From positions 1 to 7,227 of the forward strand of contig JAJZYV010000088.1 of assembly GCA_021797955.1 (NCBI GenBank): a stretch of DNA of 7,227 bases, given 5' to 3'. The position numbers were made by a program, and so were the translations under genes. The notes beneath the pieces are model-generated. The model did no database searches. It worked only from the letters and a program-made list of their open reading frames with translations, and was not told the DNA's origin. Below, piece after piece: positions 1-6,006 of the stretch; position 1 is the stretch's first letter, and each line of letters begins with the position of its first letter. The DNA comes from Thermoplasmata archaeon (lineage in GTDB: Archaea > Thermoplasmatota > Thermoplasmata > Thermoplasmatales > Thermoplasmataceae).

Positions 1-3000
1 TGTCATGGGCCCCATGGTGGAAATGAACTCTTTAAGCAGATCTTTGAGAGTATAGCCCTTCTTTATATCCAAGGTTCTTTTGACATATACCTGTCCACCA
101 TTCTTTAACTTCTTCTGGATCCGGTAAGAAGATTCCAGATTTAGCAAGATTCCCCTTACTCTATCCTCCGGTAATCCAGATTGCTCCTTAATTTCCTTAA
201 ATGAATTGTTATTGCAAAGATCAAAAACATCCTCTTCTTCTGGATTTGAAACTCTTCTTGAAGAAAAAAGCTCTTCAAAGAGCGGGAACTTCTCCGGGGT
301 TGTCCAGAATGTACTTCTAATATGAATGGAAACAATCTTATTTTCATTAAGCGCATCTTCGCTATATTTCAGAGAATCCCCATTGCCATAGGGATAAGGA
401 GAGTTGAATCTGTTTCTCATTATGTCAAAGTAGGGAAAATAATTTATAAATTTGAGAAAATCTTCATAACTTGAGATTTTTGGAACCTTTGAGGAAAAGT
501 AATTCTCCACAAGTCTTGGATCTTTGATTATGAAATCTTTCCGTTCGGTGCTGTAAATTTTGTCCACTATTCTTGACTGCAATTCTCTAAGCAGTCTTGC
601 CCGATCCTCCATCATGACTATGTCCGATACGCCTGCAAGAATCAGGGAAAGTGAGAACGGACTTGATTCATTGGAGTAATCATTTATACGGTATTTGCCC
701 CTTTCAATAACATCATAAACATACTTCTTTGCCAGAGGCACATCCATCATATCATTCATGATCTCCCTGAATGTTTCCGTAATAACCGGAAAACCCGGAA
801 TATCCTGAAGTGCCCGCAGAACTTTTTCACTCCTGAGTTGCTGCCTGACAACGGAAATTTCATGGCCTTTATAGCGTCGTAAAACCATCATAGATCTGGA
901 GGCGCAATGCCTGAATCTTTGTTTGAAAACTTCCGTATTTGCCACGGATCTTTTTACAAGATCTTCAAAATTAGCAGAATTTATCATTGATGGTATCTGC
1001 TTCAGATCAATTTTCTGTTCATATGACAGCATAAAGCCATCATCCGTTACTGTTATTCTGGTGTTGATACCATACTTAATAGAAATGGCCATTGCATAAG
1101 CCCTTGACAAAGCATCATTGACCCTTCTTCCCAGAGGTATGAGAAATATGGCGCTGTATAATCCATTTTCAAAATTTCCCTCTACGAGGAGAAAATCATC
1201 AGTGGGAAGGCCGAATTTTTGTTGGCTTCTGATATATGAAAGAATGCTCCGGGAACCGTTCTTGTCAACCCTATAATTCTCCTCCAAGTATTTTCTTGCA
1301 TATGTCTCATCATTGAGCATTCCGAAAACATCTTTCCTGAACTTTCCAATGAGCGTTCCAAGATCGTAGCTCCTTGGAAGCATTTCTCCTGTCCATGACG
1401 GTATGGTAGGTTTTATTCCGGTTGCATCTCTTACAATTATTCTGTTTCCTCTTGCTCTGAGGAAGGAATAAGTTCTTGCACCAAGAACAAAAATATCTCC
1501 GGGTTTCATCCTTTCCACGAACTTATCACTTAGTTGTCCCAGATTTCTTCCTGTTTGATCTACAACCTTATAGTCTGCTTCGTCGGGAATAGTACCAATG
1601 TTCATGAAATAGATCATTCTCGTACTCTTCTTTTTTCCAAATATGCGGGAATCCTCATCAAGCCAAATTTTAGAATATATTGTACTGTCAGCTACCCTTC
1701 CTGAAAGGTAGTGGAGGACATCCATATAGTCCTGCATTGTAAGTTCCCGATATGGATAAGACGATTTTATGAGTTCATATGCCTCGTCTATTCCCCATGT
1801 CTTTTCAAGACTGATACCAATGATTGCCTGTGAAAGAACATCCAGCGCGTTCTCCGGAACCTTCACCTTATCTATTTCCTTTTCATATGCAGCCCTTGTT
1901 AGAACTGCACACTCAACAAGATCATCCAGATTGAATACCACAAATCTGCCTTTGCTAAGCTCCCTTATGGAGTGTCCGGATCTCCCTATTCTTTGAAGTC
2001 CCTTGGAAACCGACTTGGGGCTTCCGATTTGAACCACCAGATCTATACTACCAATGTCAATTCCCAGTTCCAGTGACGTTGAGGAGATGACACACTTAAG
2101 CTCACCTTTTTTTAATCTCTCCTCCACATCAAGTCTGGTTTCTTTGCCGAGAGAAGAATGATGGGCCTCAATATTTTCTATTCCTCTTGCCTTGAGCCTG
2201 ACTGCAACATGTTCCGTACCGCTTCTTGTATTGGTAAAAATAAGGGTTGTTTTATGCTCTTCTATGAGCTTTGCAAGAATATCATACATCCTCTCGTTTG
2301 CAACCTCAGGATTTGAAAGCGTGAGATCATCTACAGGAGTTATGGTGGTTAAATCCAGATCTCTCTTAATATCCACATCCACTATATTGCATGGTCTGGG
2401 TTTGCCGTTTTCCATACCACACAGGAAATTAGCTATAACATCCAGAGGTGCCTGAGTTGCAGACAATCCAATTCTAACAAGGTTAGGAGATAGTAACTGA
2501 AGACGTTCAAGGTTTAATGTGAGGAGGGTTCCTCTCTTGGAAGAGGAAACCTCGTGGATCTCATCTATTATTACATATTTCACAGTGGAGAATTTTTCAC
2601 GAAATTTCGGGGCAGATAAGGAAAGCGAAAGTGATTCGGGTGTTGTGATCAATATCTGTGGGGGTTTTCTGAGCATTTTTTGTCTGTCGTTCTGAGTAGT
2701 GTCACCAGATCTGACGCCCACCCTTATCTTTGAAAGAGAAACCCCATCTTTTTCAGCTATTTCATATATTTCCTGAAGTGGCTGCCTTAGATTTCGGTCG
2801 ATATCGTTGGCCAGAGCCTTCAGAGGGCTTACATAGAGACAATAGATGTTGTCCTGCAGTTGTCCAGATCTGGCGAGACCAAAGAGCTCATTTATAATGG
2901 CCAGAAACCCGGTCAGGGTTTTACCCGTACCTGTTGGACTGGATACCAGAACATTTTCCTTGGCGTGAATCAACGGAATTACTTTCCTTTGAGGTTCGGT

Positions 3001-3120
3001 TAGGTCTGAATATTTGGAATTGAACCACTGAGCAATAATTGGATCAAGGAAAGGTAGAATCCTTTCTACTCCTGCAGAATCTAAATCATTTTCTATCGTT
3101 TTAATCTTATAAGAAGACAA
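1..3120 (-). CDS. lhr: Lhr-type ATP-dependent superfamily 2 helicase (partial, C-terminus beyond the left edge)
   Basis: ATP-driven DNA/RNA helicase of the Lhr family, cytosolic, associated in archaea with nucleic-acid repair and processing. I checked the minus-strand frame triplet by triplet over most of the gene and found no stop; 1040 codons are visible. Residues are numbered from the TTG at 3120. A Q-motif-like TEPQ lies at 41-44 and the Walker A SPTGTGKT at 61-68. SPLKAL (motif Ia) is at 98-103, DEIH (motif II) at 186-189 and SAT (motif III) at 220-222. STSLELGIDIG (motif V) is at 347-357, followed by the Lhr-style motif VI ending QRIGRSGH at 376-383. Residues about 560-720 resemble the DEAD-associated domain, with GRRVNDALSRA near 664. 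Another Lhr-like stretch (PFSLSLILAG, then EDR) is at 821-840. Residues about 961-1010 look like a winged helix. The visible part already exceeds the roughly 850-950 residues usual for archaeal Lhr. No in-frame ATG or GTG precedes the Walker A motif, so TTG is the best start. It has no Shine-Dalgarno and may be leaderless. Family assignment is firm; start and cellular role are less so. Confidence 0.93.
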   Translation of the reverse strand, partial: MSSYKIKTIENDLDSAGVERILPFLDPIIAQWFNSKYSDLTEPQRKVIPLIHAKENVLVSSPTGTGKTLTGFLAIINELFGLARSGQLQDNIYCLYVSPLKALANDIDRNLRQPLQEIYEIAEKDGVSLSKIRVGVRSGDTTQNDRQKMLRKPPQILITTPESLSLSLSAPKFREKFSTVKYVIIDEIHEVSSSKRGTLLTLNLERLQLLSPNLVRIGLSATQAPLDVIANFLCGMENGKPRPCNIVDVDIKRDLDLTTITPVDDLTLSNPEVANERMYDILAKLIEEHKTTLIFTNTRSGTEHVAVRLKARGIENIEAHHSSLGKETRLDVEERLKKGELKCVISSTSLELGIDIGSIDLVVQIGSPKSVSKGLQRIGRSGHSIRELSKGRFVVFNLDDLVECAVLTRAAYEKEIDKVKVPENALDVLSQAIIGISLEKTWGIDEAYELIKSSYPYRELTMQDYMDVLHYLSGRVADSTIYSKIWLDEDSRIFGKKKSTRMIYFMNIGTIPDEADYKVVDQTGRNLGQLSDKFVERMKPGDIFVLGARTYSFLRARGNRIIVRDATGIKPTIPSWTGEMLPRSYDLGTLIGKFRKDVFGMLNDETYARKYLEENYRVDKNGSRSILSYIRSQQKFGLPTDDFLLVEGNFENGLYSAIFLIPLGRRVNDALSRAYAMAISIKYGINTRITVTDDGFMLSYEQKIDLKQIPSMINSANFEDLVKRSVANTEVFKQRFRHCASRSMMVLRRYKGHEISVVRQQLRSEKVLRALQDIPGFPVITETFREIMNDMMDVPLAKKYVYDVIERGKYRINDYSNESSPFSLSLILAGVSDIVMMEDRARLLRELQSRIVDKIYSTERKDFIIKDPRLVENYFSSKVPKISSYEDFLKFINYFPYFDIMRNRFNSPYPYGNGDSLKYSEDALNENKIVSIHIRSTFWTTPEKFPLFEELFSSRRVSNPEEEDVFDLCNNNSFKEIKEQSGLPEDRVRGILLNLESSYRIQKKLKNGGQVYVKRTLDIKKGYTLKDLLKEFISTMGPMT

Positions 3121-3124
3121 GAAT

Positions 3125-3136
3125 CGTATAAATACG
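3125..3136 (+). promoter_or_regulatory. Archaeal TATA box for the micro-ORF/radical SAM unit
   Basis: TATAAATA at 3127-3134 matches the archaeal box A. It would place transcription start about 25 bases downstream, near 3154-3158, giving a 5' leader of about 28 bases before the ATG at 3184. It lies inside a near-symmetrical element, CGTAT-AA-ATACG (3125-3136), so it reads as a TATA-like sequence on the minus strand too. In that direction the predicted start (about 3105) falls inside the helicase gene, so it probably serves the rightward unit. The symmetry could also be an operator overlapping the promoter. No clear purine-rich BRE was distinguished. Confidence 0.7.
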
Positions 3137-3142
3137 TTATTG

Positions 3143-3155
3143 CTACGAAAAAATC
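3143..3155 (-). promoter_or_regulatory. Weak T-rich promoter candidate for the helicase gene
   Basis: On the minus strand this reads GATTTTTTCG followed by TAG, about 25-35 bases upstream of the TTG at 3120. That is where the TATA box of a leaderless archaeal gene would lie. The match to box A is poor, and the call rests mainly on position and on the absence of a Shine-Dalgarno before the TTG. Confidence 0.25.
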
Positions 3156-3167
3156 ACAAATAGTCTT

Positions 3168-3174
3168 AAGGTGG
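3168..3174 (+). promoter_or_regulatory. Ribosome binding site of the 23-residue micro-ORF
   Basis: AAGGTGG ends 9 bases before the ATG at 3184 and contains AGGTG, complementary to the 16S rRNA 3' end. With the TATA box about 40 bases further upstream, it is the main evidence that the micro-ORF, rather than the radical SAM gene, is the first translated gene of the unit. Confidence 0.65.
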
Positions 3175-3183
3175 AATAACAAA

Positions 3184-3255
3184 ATGTTTGATAATATGGG
3201 ATTTCAGGAGGAGTCAATTCTCAATCCTAACCATTCAGGTGCATCTTATATATGA
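3184..3255 (+). CDS. 23-residue micro-ORF; candidate precursor peptide of the adjacent radical SAM enzyme
   Basis: ATG at 3184 to TGA at 3255 encodes 23 residues, starting MFDNMGFQEE, continuing SILNPNH and ending SGASYI. It has its own TATA box and Shine-Dalgarno and ends 19 bases before the radical SAM/SPASM start, so the two are almost certainly cotranscribed. It is acidic, has no Cys, membrane segment or signal sequence, and carries one Tyr at position 22 next to the C-terminal Ile. Small peptides immediately upstream of SPASM enzymes are often substrates: PqqA (Glu-Tyr crosslink) and mycofactocin MftA (C-terminal Val-Tyr) are known cases. The Glu pair at 9-10 and the penultimate Tyr are compatible with such chemistry, but I recognise no family. 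It could instead be a regulatory leader ORF controlling translation of the enzyme. The reading frame and initiation signals are seen; expression and role are inferred. Confidence 0.55.
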   Translation: MFDNMGFQEESILNPNHSGASYI

Positions 3256-3274
3256 TGTTAGTTCATGAATTAAT

Positions 3275-4465
3275 ATGCATATTCATACGGATAACCCTCT
3301 TAAAACATGGGTTCCTTCATTAATATTTCTGGAACTGACCAAATCCTGTGAATATACATGCAGGCACTGCAGGGCATCTGCACAGACTGAGCCTTTACCG
3401 GACGAACTCGATCTTAAACAAGTTAAAGAAGAACTTGATTCGATCAGTGAATTAGGATCCGGAAAGCCTTTGGTCATATTCACCGGAGGAAACCCCCTCC
3501 GACGAAAAGACTTTTTTCAGATTGTGGAATATGCACGGCTAAAGGGAATTATTTTTTCGGTCAGTCCCCCAGGGTCAGAGCTGATTACGAATCAATTGAT
3601 TAAAAATTTGAAGTCATCAGGTTGCCGATCAATATCAATCAGCCTGGATGGTGCAGATCCGAAATTTCACCAATGGCTTAGAAACAAAGAGGGCTCATTT
3701 GATCTTGCCCTTGATTCTGCGCAAAAGGTCATAGACAATGGTATGAACATTCAGATAAATACAACTGTAATGAAAGGAAATATTTCTGAACTCCCGGGAA
3801 TAGCTGCATTGTTACTCAAGAAGAGGATAGCGACATGGGAGCTCTTCTTTCTCATAAACACGGGCAGAGGGAAGGAGCTGGAACCTGTAAATTCAAAGGA
3901 GGCCTTGGCCATAAGTCTCTGGGTTCTTTGGCTGACCAGATTTGGCTTGAATATAAGAATGGTTGAGCTCCCTCAGTATAGGATCCTACAGTCAAAGTTT
4001 CGAGGTATGGGATCTCTGGATACATATATTTTAAACATGGAACACGACTCATCGCAAGACGAGTCAATAATTCTATTCAAGCAATTAGTAAATGAATTCA
4101 AGCGGAACATGGGTGGTATCCTCCCTAATGAAATAATCAATCACAATCAGACGAGTGATCATGGAATGTTCTTTGGTATTTTATTTATTGGTTATAATGG
4201 GGAAGTGTATCCCTCAGGGTTTCTACCTGTTTCCATAGGAAACATCACAGATAAAAGCCTTAGGGAGATTATTGAAGGTTCTGCAATGTTGGCGAGATTA
4301 AGAAAGCGATCGGAGATGAAGGGTATATGTGGGAAATGCACCGAACCGGTATATTGCGTCGGATCGAGAGCAAGAGCATATGCTTTGACCGGAGATCCCT
4401 TTGAAGAAGATTCAACATGTTTTATCAGTAACATTAAAGAAAATCCAAAGGGAGGTATGATGTAG
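3275..4465 (+). CDS. Radical SAM/SPASM protein, TIGR04053-like (396 aa)
   Basis: Radical SAM enzyme that should use a [4Fe-4S] cluster and S-adenosylmethionine to start radical chemistry; its substrate is unknown. The cluster motif is C25-x3-C29-x2-C32, in SCEYTCRHCRA. A glycine-rich SAM-binding strand FTGGNPL (69-75) follows, with Asn where GGxP motifs often have Asp or Glu, then SISLDG at 121-126. TWELFFLINTGRG (187-199), YPSGFLPVSIGNI (312-324) and SRARAYALTGDP (364-375) match the TIGR04053 family as I remember it, a relative of the heme-synthesis enzymes AhbC/AhbD and NirJ. The C-terminal SPASM-like region has C352-x2-C355-x5-C361 and C382, enough for one auxiliary Fe-S cluster. The length is typical. 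An in-frame TGA at 3266-3268 makes ATG 3275 the first possible start. This start has no Shine-Dalgarno, so translation may be coupled to the upstream micro-ORF. The 3' end encodes GGMM and doubles as the ribosome binding site of the next ORF. Peptide modification and porphyrin chemistry both remain possible roles. Confidence 0.92.
   Translation: MHIHTDNPLKTWVPSLIFLELTKSCEYTCRHCRASAQTEPLPDELDLKQVKEELDSISELGSGKPLVIFTGGNPLRRKDFFQIVEYARLKGIIFSVSPPGSELITNQLIKNLKSSGCRSISISLDGADPKFHQWLRNKEGSFDLALDSAQKVIDNGMNIQINTTVMKGNISELPGIAALLLKKRIATWELFFLINTGRGKELEPVNSKEALAISLWVLWLTRFGLNIRMVELPQYRILQSKFRGMGSLDTYILNMEHDSSQDESIILFKQLVNEFKRNMGGILPNEIINHNQTSDHGMFFGILFIGYNGEVYPSGFLPVSIGNITDKSLREIIEGSAMLARLRKRSEMKGICGKCTEPVYCVGSRARAYALTGDPFEEDSTCFISNIKENPKGGMM
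4450..4456 (+). promoter_or_regulatory. Strong ribosome binding site of the 44-residue membrane ORF
   Basis: GGGAGGT lies in the last codons of the radical SAM gene and ends 9 bases before the ATG at 4466. It is a near-ideal Shine-Dalgarno, stronger than anything before the radical SAM start. It argues that the short downstream ORF is translated as its own product. Confidence 0.7.
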
Positions 4466-4600
4466 ATGCCAAAGATAGGATGTTCAATTGAGATTCCCAT
4501 TGATGAAGAACAGCCGAAGGTGCATAGAATCCGTCATAAATTTGTTGCTTTAGTTGCTATTTTTTCTGTTGTTGCCATGTTTTTTAAACTGATGAAATAA
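4466..4600 (+). CDS. 44-residue single-span membrane protein following the radical SAM gene
   Basis: ATG at 4466 to TAA at 4600. It starts directly after the TAG stop of the radical SAM gene, in the same frame, with a strong Shine-Dalgarno. The first 25 residues are polar, opening MPKIGCSIEIPIDEE with a single Cys at position 6, followed by a basic stretch (HRIRHK, 20-25). Residues 26-40 (FVALVAIFSVVAMFF) form a hydrophobic segment, then KLMK. The layout is that of a tail-anchored micro-protein whose N-terminus probably faces the cytoplasm, given the stronger positive charge on that side. It could dock the enzyme or its product at the membrane, act as an immunity or export helper, or itself be the substrate. 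I do not recognise a family. Position and translation signals support a real gene; function is inference. Confidence 0.65.
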   Translation: MPKIGCSIEIPIDEEQPKVHRIRHKFVALVAIFSVVAMFFKLMK

Positions 4601-4651
4601 GACCATATATTCAAATCACAAAGATTTCGCCATTATATCTCATATTATCCC

Positions 4652-4660
4652 ATTATTTTT
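4652..4660 (+). terminator. Oligo-T termination signal of the rightward unit
   Basis: ATTATTTTT lies about 55 bases after the TAA at 4600, in an AT-rich stretch with no further ORF. Archaeal RNA polymerase terminates at runs of T in the non-template strand, and this is the best such run on the plus strand here. It is short (five consecutive T), so the assignment is tentative. Confidence 0.4.
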
Positions 4661-4662
4661 AC

Positions 4663-4720
4663 AAAAAAAAATTTAGATTATGATAGTTATTAAGGTATAG
4701 TTCAATGCGAACTAATACCT
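4663..4720 (-). terminator. Hairpin plus T9 tract ending the aceB-aceA operon
   Basis: On the minus strand a run of nine T (4671-4663) follows the aceA stop by about 30 bases. Just before it, and spanning the stop codon, is an interrupted inverted repeat. The arms AGGTAT (4693-4698) and ATACCT (4715-4720) are extended by GTTC (4700-4703) and GAAC (4709-4712), around the five-base loop AATGC. The pairing is 6 + 4 base pairs with a small internal bulge. The T-run alone is a good archaeal terminator; the hairpin may help or protect the 3' end. The 20-odd bases between the stem and the T-run are more than in a classical bacterial intrinsic terminator. Confidence 0.6.
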
Positions 4721-6006
4721 GCTGAAATCTTCTCTGACACTTGGAATTGTTCAGCTTCTGTAGAACCATCAAGAGCCGTTGTTGAAGACAGATTGCCGGA
4801 AACCACTCTGGAGACATTATCAAAATATCCTGTTCCTACAAATGCCTGATGTTTCACAGCATTGTATCCAACTCCCTGATCCATGAATTCCTTCTCCTGA
4901 AGCGCAGAATAAGCAGTCATTCCACTCTCATTATACTCATGGGCGAGTCTAAACATGGAATGATTAACAGAATGGAAACCGGCCAGAGTAATAAACTGGA
5001 ATTTGTAACCCATAGCTGCAAGTTCCTCCTGAAACGTTGAAATTTCCTGTGGCTTTAATTTCTGTTTCCAGTTGAATGAGGGAGAGCAGTTGTATGCGAG
5101 TTTCTTTTCCGGGTATACTCTATGAATTGCACTGGAGAATGCTTTCGCCTCATCGAGATCAGGACTGGCAGTTTCAACCCATAAAAGATCACTGTACGGA
5201 GCAAATTCGAGACCTCTTCTGATAGCTGCCTCTATTCCACCTTCATATCTGAAAAAACCCTCTGGTGTTCTTTCGGTAGTTATGAATTCACTGTCCGGTG
5301 AAGATACATCATTGGTTATGAGAGTTGCATTCAGCGCGTCAGTTCTTGCTATTATCACCGTATCTACATTGAGTATGTCTGCGGCAAGCCTGGCAGATAC
5401 CAAATTTCTAATTGCACTTGGTATATTTATGAGGACTTTCCCTCCCAGATGACCGCATTTCTTTTCAGATGAAAGCTGATCCTCATAATGGATACCCGCT
5501 GCGCCAGCCTCTATCATCCATTTTGTCATTTCAAATATATTTAGGGGACCACCAAAGCCTGCTTCTCCATCTGCCACAATGGGTACAAATGAGGACTGCA
5601 TGTTTCCGTTCATTCTCCTGATTTGGTCTTCCCTCTGAAAAGCGTTGTTTATCCTCTTTACAAGCTGAGGAACGCTGTTGCTGGGATATATGCTCTGATC
5701 AGGATACGTTTCTCCTGCAAGATTTGCATCGGCTGCTACCTGCCAGCCGCTGACATAAATTGCTCTTAAACCGGCAGTGACCATTTGAATTGCCTGAGTA
5801 CCTGTCATCGCTCCAAGTGAACGAATAAATTTTTCCTTCTCAATTGAATTCCACAATTTCTCCGACATCGTCTCTGCTATGGTGTGTTTGATCCTTAAAT
5901 GTCCGCTTAGCTTCGCAACGTCCTCAGGGGTGTAAGGTCTTTTTACTCCTGCAAATCTTTTGGATCTAAATCTCTCCCTAATGGATTCGATTTCGTCGGT
6001 GATCAC
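4702..6006 (-). CDS. aceA: Isocitrate lyase (434 aa)
   Basis: Cleaves isocitrate to glyoxylate and succinate, the first step of the glyoxylate shunt, in the cytosol. The signature KKCGH is at 182-186 with the catalytic Cys at 184. Other conserved stretches are [14 protein letters not shown] (86-99), [11 protein letters not shown] (143-153, Mg2+ site), IARTDA (219-224), NCSPSFNW (306-313), [10 protein letters not shown] (340-349) and GTGYFD (391-396). The length equals that of the E. coli enzyme, and the match is collinear from the N-terminal RPYTPEDV to the C-terminal [11 protein letters not shown]. No catalytic residue appears lost. The start is GTG at 6006, overlapping the malate synthase stop (GTGA, 4 bases), with Shine-Dalgarno GAGGTGAT inside the end of aceB, so the two are translationally coupled. 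The close similarity to the bacterial E. coli-type enzyme suggests the archaeal gene was acquired from bacteria; that origin is an inference. Confidence 0.97.
   Translation of the reverse strand: MITDEIESIRERFRSKRFAGVKRPYTPEDVAKLSGHLRIKHTIAETMSEKLWNSIEKEKFIRSLGAMTGTQAIQMVTAGLRAIYVSGWQVAADANLAGETYPDQSIYPSNSVPQLVKRINNAFQREDQIRRMNGNMQSSFVPIVADGEAGFGGPLNIFEMTKWMIEAGAAGIHYEDQLSSEKKCGHLGGKVLINIPSAIRNLVSARLAADILNVDTVIIARTDALNATLITNDVSSPDSEFITTERTPEGFFRYEGGIEAAIRRGLEFAPYSDLLWVETASPDLDEAKAFSSAIHRVYPEKKLAYNCSPSFNWKQKLKPQEISTFQEELAAMGYKFQFITLAGFHSVNHSMFRLAHEYNESGMTAYSALQEKEFMDQGVGYNAVKHQAFVGTGYFDNVSRVVSGNLSSTTALDGSTEAEQFQVSEKISAGISSH

Noticed and set aside
1769..2455. Plus-strand ORFs of 75 and 87 codons at 1769-1996 and 2192-2455
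   Set aside because: They lie opposite the conserved helicase domains, show no family features and have no promoter; they are antisense by-products of the helicase frame.
3127..3134. The TATA box as promoter of the helicase gene
   Set aside because: On the minus strand it would start transcription near 3105, downstream of the only plausible start codon, with no alternative start before the Walker A motif.
3207..3214. GGAGGAG-like Shine-Dalgarno inside the micro-ORF
   Set aside because: No start codon follows within 15 bases and it is about 60 bases from the radical SAM start; it is explained by the Gln-Glu-Glu codons.
4312..4422. Radical SAM protein as AhbD/AhbC/NirJ heme enzyme
   Set aside because: It is related, but the TWELFFLINTGRG, PSGFLP and GSRARAYALTGDP stretches fit the separate TIGR04053 group better and no heme-synthesis gene is nearby; not excluded, only not favoured.
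3283..4500. Minus-strand ORFs at 3283-3483, 3852-4067 and 4192-4500
   Set aside because: All are antisense to the radical SAM gene, whose conserved motifs fix the coding frame; the one at 4192-4500 is antisense to its SPASM-like end and to the membrane micro-ORF start.
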